Source of the DNA: an uncultured Prevotella sp.
GTDB lineage: Bacteria > Bacteroidota > Bacteroidia > Bacteroidales > Bacteroidaceae
DNA: 64,000 nt
Assembly: GCA_900540375.1 (NCBI GenBank)
Contig: UQFS01000016.1
Coordinates: forward strand, 1-64,000
Direction: 5' to 3'
This document shows, piece by piece, positions 54,617 through 63,868 of this stretch (the stretch's first letter is position 1; every line of letters begins with the position of its first letter). The notes below the pieces were generated by a model. That model saw nothing but the letters and a program-made list of their open reading frames with translations, did not search any database and was not told where the DNA came from. The position numbers and the translations under genes are program-made.

Positions 54617-57600
54617 ATGAAGAAAAGTAATCGGAATCTTCTGTGCATGACCAGCGTCTGTGCCGCTCTTCTTGCTCTCGACGTCCAGCCCGCTTTCAGT
54701 GCTGAGACTCCGGGCGTGAGCACGACGCAACAGAGCCATGCCATCCAGGGTACCGTCACCGACGGCAACGAACCCATCATCGGCGCCAGCGTGATGGTGA
54801 AAGGTAAAAACCAAGGTGCTGTCACCGACATGGACGGGCACTTCACCCTCGACGTAGCGCCCGGCACGGAACTCGTCATCTCTTATCTTGGTTATCAACC
54901 CAAGACCGTGAAAGCCACAGCAGGCATGAAGGTCACCCTCAGCGAGGACAGCAAAAACCTCAAGGAGGTTGTCGTCACCGCGCTTGGCATCAAGCGCGAC
55001 CGCAAGGCACTGGGCTACGGCCTCAGTGAGATCAAAGGCGAAGAACTCACCAAAGCCAAAGAGACCAATGTCATCAACTCGCTCGCCGGTAAGGTCGCCG
55101 GGCTCGTGGTGCAGAACACGGCCGGTGGTGCCAGCGGTTCCACACGCGTGCTGCTCCGTGGTAACACCGAGATGACGGGCAACAACCAACCGCTCTACGT
55201 CGTCGACGGCGTGCCTTTGGACAACACCAACTTTGGCAGCGCGGGACAAGCAGGCGGTTATGACCTCGGCGACGGCATCTCGGCCATCAACCCCGATGAC
55301 ATCGAGACGATGACTGTCCTCAAGGGTCCTGCTGCTTCCGCCCTCTATGGTAGCCGTGCCTCCCACGGTGTGATCCTCATCACCACCAAGAAAGCCGCCA
55401 AGGACAGGGTCAGCGTGGAATACAACGGAAGCTTCACTATGGATAAGCAGTTGGCAAAATGGGACAACGTACAGCAGATCTATGGTATGGGCAACGGCGG
55501 ACAGTATCTCGACACGACCACTTCCGGTACCAACATGAGCTGGGGACCGAAGGCCGACGACTACCTCGTGAAGTACTTCGACGGACAGAAACGTCCCTTC
55601 CAGATCTGGCCGGACAACACCTCGAACTTCTTCCGCACAGGTCTCACCGCACAAAACACGGCCGTGCTCTCCGTCAGTTCAGGCAAGACGGGCGTGCGCT
55701 TCTCCATGACCGACATGCGCAACAAGGACATCCTGCCCAACACCCACATGAGCCGCGACAACTTCAACCTGCGCGCCACCACTTCAGCCGGCCCCGTAGA
55801 CTTTGACTTTACCGCCAACTACACACGCGAGAATGTGAAGAACCGCCCGGCACTCGGCGACTCACAGAGCAATGTCGGTAAGAACCTGATGACGCTCGCT
55901 TCTACCTACAACCAGGCGTGGCTGCGCACCTATCAAAACGCCGACGGCACCTATGCCAACTGGAACGGACTCGACCAATACAACAAGAACCCGTACTGGG
56001 ATCTCTATAAGAACAAGAACACTTCCGCCAAGGATGTCTTCCGCTTCACCGGTAAGGCCATCTGGAACATTGCTGAAGGACTGAAACTCCAGGGAACTGT
56101 GGGTACCGACATCAACAACATGACCTTCGACGACTTTGTGGCAAAGACCACGCCGGGCCAGGCCGCCGGTTCACTGACCAACCAGGTGTTTCACAACCGC
56201 ACGCTCAACGCCGAACTCCTCATGCTCTACAACCACAGCTGGGGCGACTTTGACCTCAACGCCACCTTTGGCGGCAACATCTTCAAGGTCGACAACAAGA
56301 CCTACACCATGAAGGGTCTCAACCAGCAGATGATGAACTTGGAGACGATCATGAACTACTCCGAGCAGCACGTACAGCAAGATACTTATAAGAAGCAGAT
56401 CAACTCGCTCTACGGCAGTGCCTCGCTGGGCTACAAACACACCTATTATATCGAGGGCACGCTGCGCGGTGACAAGAGTTCGACCCTGCCTCTGAACCAT
56501 AACACCTACGTCTATCCTTCTGTATCGGGCAGCATGGTGTTTTCGGAATTCATCAAGAACAAGCGCATCATCAGCTTTGGTAAGCTGCGCGCCTCTTGGG
56601 CAAAGGTAGGTAGCGACACCGATCCTTATCAGCTCGCGCTGAACTACGCTACGGCAAAGTACAGCTATCCGGGCTTTACCATCGGCATGATCAACAACTA
56701 TACCCAGCCCAACAAGGACCTCAAGCCTACGATGACCAGCTCCTATGAGCTCGGTTTGGAGATGAAGTTCTTCAACTATCGCATGGGACTCGATATCACT
56801 TACTACAATCAGAACTCGCGAGATCAGATCATCCGGCTGGCTTCTTCTTCCACCAGCGGCTATGCCAACCGACTCATCAACGCCGGTGAGATTCAGAACC
56901 AAGGCGTAGAGATTGCCCTCAACGGACGTGCCCTGCAACTCAAGGACTTCGCTTGGGACTTGGGCGTGAACTTCTCCAAGAATAATAATAAGGTGAAGAA
57001 GCTCGTCGACGGCATGGACTATTTCGAGCTCGAAAAGGCTACCTGGTGCGGCGTGAGCGTCGGCGCTGAGGTCGGTCAGAACTACGGCTCCATCGTCGGC
57101 AAGGACTTCAAACGCAATGCCGACGGTCAGGTCATCATCAACTCTGAGACGGGTATGCCGATCGTCGACGACAAGACTCACGTGCTCGGCAATGCTTCTT
57201 GGGACTGGACAGGCGGTTGGTACACCACCTTCTCCTACAAGAACTTCCGTCTCTCGGCTTCCTTCGACGTGAAGGTCGGCGCTGATCTCTTCTCCATGTC
57301 CATGCGCTCGGCCTACCAGACCGGCAAGGCCAAGGAGACGCTCGCCGGACGCGAGGAGTGGTACCAGTCAGAGGAAGCTCGCCTCGCCGCCGGAAAGACC
57401 ATCGCTGAATGGCGCGCAGAGGGCAAGGCCCGCGGCTATGTTATTCCCGGTGTCATCGAGCAGGCCGACGGAAGCTTCAAGCCCAACGACATCCCCGTCA
57501 ACCCCGAGGCTTACTGGAAGAGTGCCGCCGACAACGCTCCTTCGATGTTTATCTATGACAACTCCTACGTCAAGTGCCGCGAGATCACCTTCGGCTACAC

Positions 57601-57796
57601 CTTCCCCGAGAAGATGCTTGGCAACTTTGTCAAAGGACTCACTGTCAGCTTCGTGGCCCGCAACCCATTCATCGTGTGGAAAAACATCCCCAACATCGAC
57701 CCGGACTCCGGATACAACACCTCCGGACTCGGACTGGAATATGGCTCTCTGCCCTCCCGCCGCAGCTACGGTCTCAACGTCAACGTGAAGTTCTAA
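54617..57796 (+). CDS. SusC-family TonB-dependent transporter of the GH5 locus
   Basis: Imports beta-glucan oligosaccharides across the outer membrane. The protein is 1059 aa with a signal peptide (SVCAALLALDVQPAFSA), a carboxypeptidase-like domain (IQGTVTDGNEPIIGASVMVK), plug motifs (KEVVVTALGIKRDRKALGYG, TVLKGPAASALYGSRASHG) and a barrel ending SYGLNVNVKF. It has no STN domain, which fits control by the hybrid sensor rather than by a sigma/anti-sigma pair. The SusD gene begins 49 nt downstream. Confidence 0.94.
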   Translation: MKKSNRNLLCMTSVCAALLALDVQPAFSAETPGVSTTQQSHAIQGTVTDGNEPIIGASVMVKGKNQGAVTDMDGHFTLDVAPGTELVISYLGYQPKTVKATAGMKVTLSEDSKNLKEVVVTALGIKRDRKALGYGLSEIKGEELTKAKETNVINSLAGKVAGLVVQNTAGGASGSTRVLLRGNTEMTGNNQPLYVVDGVPLDNTNFGSAGQAGGYDLGDGISAINPDDIETMTVLKGPAASALYGSRASHGVILITTKKAAKDRVSVEYNGSFTMDKQLAKWDNVQQIYGMGNGGQYLDTTTSGTNMSWGPKADDYLVKYFDGQKRPFQIWPDNTSNFFRTGLTAQNTAVLSVSSGKTGVRFSMTDMRNKDILPNTHMSRDNFNLRATTSAGPVDFDFTANYTRENVKNRPALGDSQSNVGKNLMTLASTYNQAWLRTYQNADGTYANWNGLDQYNKNPYWDLYKNKNTSAKDVFRFTGKAIWNIAEGLKLQGTVGTDINNMTFDDFVAKTTPGQAAGSLTNQVFHNRTLNAELLMLYNHSWGDFDLNATFGGNIFKVDNKTYTMKGLNQQMMNLETIMNYSEQHVQQDTYKKQINSLYGSASLGYKHTYYIEGTLRGDKSSTLPLNHNTYVYPSVSGSMVFSEFIKNKRIISFGKLRASWAKVGSDTDPYQLALNYATAKYSYPGFTIGMINNYTQPNKDLKPTMTSSYELGLEMKFFNYRMGLDITYYNQNSRDQIIRLASSSTSGYANRLINAGEIQNQGVEIALNGRALQLKDFAWDLGVNFSKNNNKVKKLVDGMDYFELEKATWCGVSVGAEVGQNYGSIVGKDFKRNADGQVIINSETGMPIVDDKTHVLGNASWDWTGGWYTTFSYKNFRLSASFDVKVGADLFSMSMRSAYQTGKAKETLAGREEWYQSEEARLAAGKTIAEWRAEGKARGYVIPGVIEQADGSFKPNDIPVNPEAYWKSAADNAPSMFIYDNSYVKCREITFGYTFPEKMLGNFVKGLTVSFVARNPFIVWKNIPNIDPDSGYNTSGLGLEYGSLPSRRSYGLNVNVKF

Positions 57797-57845
57797 ACAA
57801 CGAATGGCAGTAACAATCACTCCATTCATAAAATATCAAGCAATC

Positions 57846-59600
57846 ATGAAATCACTCATCAAGAAATATACAGCTAAGGGTCTGCTCTCTCTGGCCTTCG
57901 CATTGCCTTTGGCTTGCGGCGTGATGGCATCGTGCTCCGACGACCACATGGCCGAGGTCAACACCGATGACAGCAAGAGCGAGACCATCGACCCCAACAA
58001 CCAGCTGACCACGGTGCTGCTCCAGACTTATGGCGACTTCAGCCTCATGGACACCTACCGCAGCTATATCACCGGTTTCACACAGCACTTCGCCGGTGCC
58101 TGGAACGTGACCAACTATGCCGGAAGTGTACACGCCAACGACGACCAGAGCCGTCTGCTCTGGGATCGCTACTACTCCGTGGCCATCAAGAACCTCGTCG
58201 ATGCCATCAACACCACGCAGGAAAGCCAGCCCGCCCTCAACGCTGCGCTGCGCATCCACCGCGTCTATTTGATGTCGGTGCTCACCGACACCTATGGCGA
58301 CATTCCTTACTCCGAAGCCGGACTAGGATATATCAAGGGCATCTCCAACCCGGTCTATGACAAGCAGGAGGACATCTACAACGCTTTCTTCACAGAACTC
58401 AAGGCATGCGTAGACCAACTCGACAATGCCAACGACCGCATCACGGGCGACGTGACCAGCCTCAAGGGTGACCGCCAGGCTTGGCAGCGCTACGCCAACA
58501 GTCTGCGCCTGCGCTTCGCCATGCGCATCTCCGACATCAACCCCGAGAAGGCTCAGAAGGAGTTCGAGGCTGCCCTCAACGATCCGCACGGCTACATCAT
58601 CGATGCCTCGCAAAACGCTTATGTCATCTATGCCAACGAGCCCTTCACGCTCTATAAGGGTGCTGAGGAATATGACTTCCGCGTCAATGCGCTCGGCGAG
58701 ATCCTCTACGGCCAAGATCCTACATCCCCGACGTTCATCAGTTCTACTTTCTTCGACCTGATGCAGCAGACCGGCGACCCGCGTCTGTACCGTATCTGCC
58801 GCCACTACATCAACACGAAGCGCTCCGAGATCACACCCGACCGAGAGGGCAACCACGACCTCACCGACGAGGTGGTTGCTTATCTCAAGCGCAGCAACAC
58901 CGCAGAGGCGCCCTGTGACCCGGGGGCTGCCTGGTGGAACAACTGGATCAACGCGCCGGCCAACTCCGAGATTCCTACTTTGGACAAGATGATCAAGGAC
59001 GATCCTGCTGCCGGATACGACCAGAGCAACTTCAACGCACGCATGATGCGACCGGCCCTGAACATCGACTTCGAGATGCCTGACCGTCCCGGTATTCTCA
59101 TCACGTCGGCTGAGGTGGACTTCCTAAAGGCGGAGGCTAAGACCAAAGGATGGAATGTCAGCAGCGATGCCGAACAGCTCTACGAAGACGGAGTGCGTGC
59201 TTCGATGAAGATGCTCAACGACTACTATCTCACCACATCGGAGAAGATCTCCGACGAAGAGATCAGCAAGTTCATAGCCGCCAACCCGCTTGGCAACAAT
59301 CCTAAGGAAAATATCAACACGCAAGCCTGGATTCTGCACATGATGAACCCCGCCGAGGCTTGGGCCAACCTGCGCCGCAGCGACTATCCGGTGCTCAAGG
59401 ACCGCTCAAAGTTGGCTAAATTTGAGAGTGACTTCACCTACGACGACAAGAACCTCACCACGCCGGTACGCCTGAAGTACCCGATACTCGAGTCGAAATA
59501 CAACAGCAAGCACTACGACGAGGCGCTCCAGCGCATGGGAGGCGACGACGACTGGCACCACCGCCTGTGGTGGGACACCAAGGACATCAACGTCAAGTAG
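57846..59600 (+). CDS. SusD/RagB-family nutrient-binding outer membrane lipoprotein
   Basis: Surface ligand-capturing partner of the preceding SusC. The ATG at 57846 gives 584 aa with signal LSLAFALPLACGVMASCSDD (lipobox MASC). It belongs to the SusD-like_2 subgroup, with ALRIHRVYLMSVLTDTYGDI, PYSEAGLGYIKG, YANSLRLRFAMRI and the late ADFLKAEAK-type motif EVDFLKAEAKTKGW plus NPAEAWANLRRSDYP. The frame from 57804 adds 14 residues and is rejected. Confidence 0.92.
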   Translation: MKSLIKKYTAKGLLSLAFALPLACGVMASCSDDHMAEVNTDDSKSETIDPNNQLTTVLLQTYGDFSLMDTYRSYITGFTQHFAGAWNVTNYAGSVHANDDQSRLLWDRYYSVAIKNLVDAINTTQESQPALNAALRIHRVYLMSVLTDTYGDIPYSEAGLGYIKGISNPVYDKQEDIYNAFFTELKACVDQLDNANDRITGDVTSLKGDRQAWQRYANSLRLRFAMRISDINPEKAQKEFEAALNDPHGYIIDASQNAYVIYANEPFTLYKGAEEYDFRVNALGEILYGQDPTSPTFISSTFFDLMQQTGDPRLYRICRHYINTKRSEITPDREGNHDLTDEVVAYLKRSNTAEAPCDPGAAWWNNWINAPANSEIPTLDKMIKDDPAAGYDQSNFNARMMRPALNIDFEMPDRPGILITSAEVDFLKAEAKTKGWNVSSDAEQLYEDGVRASMKMLNDYYLTTSEKISDEEISKFIAANPLGNNPKENINTQAWILHMMNPAEAWANLRRSDYPVLKDRSKLAKFESDFTYDDKNLTTPVRLKYPILESKYNSKHYDEALQRMGGDDDWHHRLWWDTKDINVK

Positions 59601-59679
59601 ACTTCATCGACCTGGCCCGCCAGTGCAAAACAGTCTGTCGGGCCAATAGAACAACAAACAATTCAAGACAACGACAACC

Positions 59680-60678
59680 ATGAAAACAATCAAGCATATC
59701 GCTCTGCGCGCTTTCGGACTGCTGATGATAGCCTGTGCCGCCACAGCATTCACGGCCTGCTCTTCCGACGATGATCCGTTCTTCACAGCTGAGGAGACCG
59801 ATGCGCCGCGCATCCTCAACACCAACATCCCGGAGTGGAAGGATGGTCAGCCCCAGGCCCTCATCACGCAAAGCCGCACCAGTAACTTCGTATTTAACAT
59901 CATCGCTACACCACGCGACTACACGACGATATCGTGGTACATCGACGGACAGCTCATCCACGAGGGCGACTCCATCGACCAGCCACTGCTCGCCGGCGAC
60001 CATGAACTGAAGATTGTGGCCACCACGACAAAGGGGCTCTCCACCTCGCGCACGACACGCGTGGTGATCACGCCCGCCGACGGCGATCCTGTGCTCGGCA
60101 CAAAGGCTAAAGATCTGTGGGTGGCGCCGGGCGCAAAGACCACGATCCACGGATGCTCCAACCTCGACGAGGTGGCCAAAGTGTTCATCGGTGGTAAAGA
60201 GGCTACCGTCGTCAGTGCAGAAAACGGCAATCTGACGCTCGCCATTCCGGCTGATTTGGCAGAGGGTGACTACTCCGTCTTGCTGCAAGACGCAGCCGGA
60301 CAGCAGTATGGCGGCGGTAAGATCAAGGTGACAAATGAGCCTTATCCCGACCAGAGCGAGACGCTGTGGGAGGGCAGCTTCAACGTCACGTGGGGCACGC
60401 CGTTCGACGCGCTCAAGGACGGCTTCATCAACCATGTTCACGCCGGCACGATCCTGAAGGTATATGTCAGCGGTGATGGTCAGGGTACGGCAACCACAGC
60501 ATGGTGGAACAACCTGCTCACGGGCAAAGGCGATCCCGAGCGTGGTGACATCACCATCAGTGGCAGTCAGATACTCGAATACGAACTCACCGACCTCTCC
60601 ATCCAACTCCTCAAGAACCAGAACGGTTTCCTGATGGTCGGCAACGGATACACCATCTCCAAGGTGACGGTGGAATAG
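59680..60678 (+). CDS. Surface glycan-binding lipoprotein with IPT/TIG domain
   Basis: Probably helps recruit glycan to the SusC/SusD pair. The 332-aa lipoprotein has signal LLMIACAATAFTACSSDDDP (lipobox FTAC followed by acidic residues that favour surface display). Two Ig-like domains follow: about 40-130 (ISWYIDGQLIHEGDSID) and an IPT/TIG domain at about 135-220 (KTTIHGCSNLDEVAKVFIGG, GDYSVLLQDAAGQQY). The C-terminal domain (about 225-332) resembles the unclassified glycan-binding ends of SusE-position proteins and is rich in Trp. It is the last gene of the operon and is followed by a terminator. Confidence 0.82.
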   Translation: MKTIKHIALRAFGLLMIACAATAFTACSSDDDPFFTAEETDAPRILNTNIPEWKDGQPQALITQSRTSNFVFNIIATPRDYTTISWYIDGQLIHEGDSIDQPLLAGDHELKIVATTTKGLSTSRTTRVVITPADGDPVLGTKAKDLWVAPGAKTTIHGCSNLDEVAKVFIGGKEATVVSAENGNLTLAIPADLAEGDYSVLLQDAAGQQYGGGKIKVTNEPYPDQSETLWEGSFNVTWGTPFDALKDGFINHVHAGTILKVYVSGDGQGTATTAWWNNLLTGKGDPERGDITISGSQILEYELTDLSIQLLKNQNGFLMVGNGYTISKVTVE

Positions 60679-60698
60679 TCCTACAAAAAAACACCGAG

Positions 60699-60733
60699 AT
60701 CCCTCACAACCGCCATAGTTGTGAGGGATTTTT
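60699..60733 (+). terminator. Intrinsic terminator of the GH5-linked operon
   Basis: A 12-bp perfect stem, ATCCCTCACAAC (60699-60710) with GTTGTGAGGGAT (60718-60729), and a 7-nt loop followed by T residues. It starts 21 nt after the lipoprotein stop. Confidence 0.9.
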
Positions 60734-61543
60734 GTACTCATTTTTCTGTATAACATTCCTGACTTGCAAACCACAACGGATACCTTTTGCCACTGATTTG
60801 AGACAAAAATCGCAGTCACTTACCCATGATCTAAAACAAAACCGACCAAGTTCTGCCACTGATTTAGATGTCAGAACTGAATCAAGCCACACGGATCTAA
60901 CACACTACTTGCTATTGTTTTTGCCAATTGAACAGAGCTTAGAATTCGGAAAAGCCATCTAACTTTCTTGACAAAACACCCTCCGCGTTTACTCGCAATA
61001 TAGAGAGCGCTGAATCGGCATCCCATCATCAAGCCCACACAAAACTGACTTTTTCCATCGAATTTTGCGCTCTTTAATGCTCAGAAAGGCACTTTGATAC
61101 TGTCATCTCGCTTAAATGACAAGGTCAGAAAGGCGAGATGACATGGTCAGATAAGCGAGATGACAGCATCAAAATACCTTTTTGACCAAAAATTATCTAG
61201 AGAATTTTGCAAGAAAAAAAACGAGTTGATACGCACAAAATGCACTCGTATTCATAATATATTGTCTATCAGTAACTTACAAAAACATGCTGATTTTCAC
61301 GAAAATCAGAGCAAAGTAGGTCTTCGTGGAAAAGAATCGATTCTCAGTGCCCGTTTTTTGTCAGAAAAGCGAACAAACGGATAAGGAAGATAGAAAACGA
61401 CAGATAAGAATGATAGACAGAAAGACAGAAAGACAGAAAGAACAGATTTTATTCTGTCTAAAACCTAAAAAACTTCCTAAGTCTCTTGCTTATTTGATGC
61501 TTTTTTCCGATATTTGCAGAGAGTAATCATTTAGACACAGACG
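60734..61543. other. Repeat-rich intergenic region without a clear gene
   Basis: About 800 bases between the terminator and the Rpn-type gene. GCCACTGATTT occurs twice (near 60787 and 60857) with GATCTAA-type sequence, resembling the degenerate ACTGATTT repeats common between Bacteroidetes genes. CACAAAACTGAC (61038-61049) also occurs at 3251-3262. The 22-nt-period array is at 61080-61189, followed by AT-rich sequence with CAGAAAGA repeated three times (61419-61442). The open frames of 60-76 codons here show no coding features. Confidence 0.65.
61080..61189. repeat. Five-unit array with 22-nt period (array B)
   Basis: Units start at 61080, 61102, 61124, 61146 and 61168. The central ones have the form GTCA-N11-TGAC-N3. 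Units 3 and 4 share GCGAGATGAC, and unit 2 starts with its reverse complement GTCATCTCGC. Units 1 and 5 match units 1 and 5 of array A most closely (CTCAGAAAG start; ATCAAAA start), so the two arrays have the same order and length. Confidence 0.75.
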
Positions 61544-62461
61544 ATGATGGATGCAACGGACACCAACTACACAGAGAGATACATCAATCCGCTGACCGAC
61601 TTCGGCTTCAAGCGTATCTTCGGCACACCCTTCAACAAGGCTCTGCTTATAGACTTTCTCAACGCACTGCTTGAGGGGGAGCGCGAGGTGAGTGATGTCA
61701 CCTACCGAAACAGCGAGCAACTCGGAACGAACATCGAGGAGCGACGTGCTGTGTTTGACGTCTATTGCCAGGCAAAAGACGGCTCACGCTTTATCGTTGA
61801 GATGCAGAACGTCTATCAGGAATTCTACAAGGACAGATCCATATACTACTCCACATTCCCCATAGCTGAGCAGAGCAAGCGCGGCGACTGGGACTACAAA
61901 CTCAGTCCAGTTTATACCATAGGCATCCTCAACTTCACCTTCCCCGAGGACAAGCAGAGCGACAGCGGGGTGTATAAGGAGGTGAAACTCATGGATATAC
62001 ATTCTAAAAAGGTGTTCTATGACAAGCTCACCTACATTTATGTTGAGTTGGCTTGCTTTCATAAGGAGTTGGGAGAACTAAAGACCACTCTTGACAAATG
62101 GCTTTTTGCCTTGAAGAATATGCAGCGTCTCTTCGCGCGCCCGGCCGAGTTGCAAGGGCGCGTCTTTGAGCAGCTTTTCTCCACAGCTGAAATCTCCAAG
62201 TTCAACACTAATGAACTGCGTGACTACGAACTCAGCAGCAATGCCTACCGTGACATCAAGAACGGCATGGACACTGCTAAAGAGGAAGGCAGAAAAGAAG
62301 GCAGGGAAGAAGGCAGGGAAGAAGGCAGAAAAGAAGGCAGGAAGGAAGGAATACGAGATGCAACTATCAACCACGCAAAAGCCATGAAATCTGCCGGCAT
62401 AGCCACAGACCTTATTGCCAAGATTACCGGATTGTCAGAAGAAGAGATAAAGCGACTTTAA
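61544..62461 (+). CDS. Rpn-family recombination-promoting nuclease / PD-(D/E)XK transposase-like protein
   Basis: A 305-aa protein with the family start YINPLTDFGFKRIFG and a PD-(D/E)XK nuclease core: Asp in RAVFDVYCQAKDG and Glu-x-Gln in RFIVEMQN. The family promotes RecA-independent recombination in E. coli. The end holds near-identical four-residue repeats (KEEGRKEGREEGREEGRK, encoded by about 12-nt DNA repeats at 62283-62350) and finishes with a short helical part (ITGLSEEEIKRL). ATGs at 61544 and 61547 are both possible. The repeat count in the tail is likely to vary between strains through slippage. Confidence 0.9.
   Translation: MMDATDTNYTERYINPLTDFGFKRIFGTPFNKALLIDFLNALLEGEREVSDVTYRNSEQLGTNIEERRAVFDVYCQAKDGSRFIVEMQNVYQEFYKDRSIYYSTFPIAEQSKRGDWDYKLSPVYTIGILNFTFPEDKQSDSGVYKEVKLMDIHSKKVFYDKLTYIYVELACFHKELGELKTTLDKWLFALKNMQRLFARPAELQGRVFEQLFSTAEISKFNTNELRDYELSSNAYRDIKNGMDTAKEEGRKEGREEGREEGRKEGRKEGIRDATINHAKAMKSAGIATDLIAKITGLSEEEIKRL
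62283..62350 (+). repeat. In-frame 12-nt tandem repeats in the Rpn-type gene
   Basis: Repeated GAAGGCAGRGAA-type 12-nt units encode EGRK/EGRE blocks. Because the period is a multiple of three, slippage would lengthen or shorten the protein without a frameshift. Confidence 0.75.
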
Positions 62462-62468
62462 GGACATA

Positions 62469-62498
62469 AGCCTCCCCCCTGCCCTTCTTCAAGAAAGT
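62469..62498 (+). repeat. REP-like element, copy 6 (degraded)
   Basis: AGCCTCCCCCCTGCCCTTCT then TCAAGAAAGT; the hairpin has decayed. It begins 7 nt after the stop of the Rpn-type gene. Confidence 0.5.
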
Positions 62499-62647
62499 AA
62501 CATGATCACTTTCAATGACGCTACTGGTTGGAATGAGGGAAATAAAGAAATTATGGCGCAGCGGATATATCCTGTGATTGGCGCGCTTTCTTATAAACAG
62601 TTCAGGTGCAGAAGTCAGCGGCGGGGTAAGACATGGCGACAGCGCAG

Positions 62648-62673
62648 GGACGGTTCCTCCGTGGCCGCCCTAA
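62648..62673. repeat. GC-rich dispersed repeat, copy 2
   Basis: Shares CCTCCGTGGCCGCCCTAA with the copy at 3112-3134. The left arm is altered to GGGACGG, so the stem is weaker. Confidence 0.5.
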
Positions 62674-62784
62674 CACCCTTGGCGGTAAAAGTCAAGCAAC
62701 ATGGTCCACATGAACTACCTAAAAAAAACATATTTTCCACTACCCTCTTCCTCGTAATCGTTGTCTGCAAGGGAAAAGACAACG

Positions 62785-63792
62785 ATGAAGCAACTTGACC
62801 CACACATAGAAGACCTGATCATTGCATATCTCAGTGGAGACATTTCCACGGAAGACGAACGTCAGCTCAAAAGCTGGCTTGAGGAAGACTCCGCCAACAA
62901 GGATATCATACTGCGTTGCCGCGAGATATGGATGACAACAAAGGCCGAACACCAAGCAGACAATTACAGCTGGCAAGCAGGCTATGCTAAATTCCAGCAA
63001 CGCGAGCTCGAACAGCAGCATTCTGCAGAGGCAAAGAGTCCACGTCGCATTTTCAGCTTTGTCCGCTATGCGGCAGCGCTGATTTTCGCAGTGTCACTGA
63101 CAGCAGTGCTTTGTTACCGCCAAGGCATAAAGTCATGGACAGGACAGCTGGCAAACGTAGAAATGAATGTTCCCAAGGGCTCCACCATGTCTCTTCGCCT
63201 TCCAGACGGCACACAGGTCTGTCTCAATGGTGGATCTAAGCTCTGCTATCCACAAAGTTTCGGATTGAAAGAACGCAAAATCAATCTCACTGGTGAAGCC
63301 TATTTCTCTATCGTCCATCACAGCGACAAGCCCGTAGAGATCCTCACTGCAAAAATGACCATCCGCGATGTCGGCACGAAACTCAATATTACCAACTATC
63401 CTGAAGACGATCAGGCTAAAGTCGTCATAGACGAAGGTAGCATAGAGTTGAAAACCGGAAACGACACACAGGCTAGTATCATCGTGGCAGGACAGGAAGC
63501 CGTCATCGACAAGCGGACAGGACACATTGCCATAGCCAGCAAACAATCTGACGGCATTGCATGGAGTCAAGGTGTGCTGATCTTCCACAACACCACAGTT
63601 GCCGACATCTCAAAGAGGTTGGAACGTACCTACAACATTGACATCAGCATCCACCACACGGCCACGGCCAACAAGAGATTCTACGGCACTTTCTCAACAC
63701 ACGAGCAAAGCTACACAGATATTCTGCAAGCACTCAAAGAGACGGGTACTCTGAGATACACCATCAAAGGGAAACATATAGACATCTACTAA
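62785..63792 (+). CDS. fecR: FecR-family anti-sigma factor without an adjacent sigma gene
   Basis: A membrane-spanning regulator of 335 aa from the ATG at 62785. The N-terminal sigma-binding part has IEDLIIAYLSGDIS and ERQLKSWLEEDSANK. One membrane helix lies at about 95-115 (YAAALIFAVSLTAVLCY), then the FecR domain (VPKGSTMSLRLPDGTQVCLN, LCYPQSFG, GEAYFSIVHHSD, GTKLNITNYPED) and a DUF4974 end (LERTYNIDISI, KGKHIDIY). It is followed 76 nt later by an STN-type SusC, so it belongs to a second surface-signalling system. The sigma partner must lie elsewhere, since the gene upstream is an Rpn-type nuclease. Confidence 0.92.
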   Translation: MKQLDPHIEDLIIAYLSGDISTEDERQLKSWLEEDSANKDIILRCREIWMTTKAEHQADNYSWQAGYAKFQQRELEQQHSAEAKSPRRIFSFVRYAAALIFAVSLTAVLCYRQGIKSWTGQLANVEMNVPKGSTMSLRLPDGTQVCLNGGSKLCYPQSFGLKERKINLTGEAYFSIVHHSDKPVEILTAKMTIRDVGTKLNITNYPEDDQAKVVIDEGSIELKTGNDTQASIIVAGQEAVIDKRTGHIAIASKQSDGIAWSQGVLIFHNTTVADISKRLERTYNIDISIHHTATANKRFYGTFSTHEQSYTDILQALKETGTLRYTIKGKHIDIY

Positions 63793-63868
63793 GCGCGCCA
63801 CTTGGCTATCCTACCTGATTCGACCTATTATCAACATACATTAAATCTATTTATCTAACTAAACAGCT

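Larger units (their letters stand above)
62462..62784. other. Intergenic region between Rpn and orphan fecR
   Basis: 323 bases with a degraded REP-like element (62469-62498), the second copy of the CCTCCGTGGCCGCCC repeat (62648-62673) and an isolated CCCTTGGCGGTAA as in REP-like copy 5. No sigma factor gene or recognisable remnant is present. Confidence 0.6.

Noticed and set aside
60732..61526. Three small open frames of 66-76 codons in the gap before the Rpn gene
   Set aside because: They run through degenerate intergenic repeats, overlap each other and lack promoters, ribosome-binding sites or recognisable motifs.
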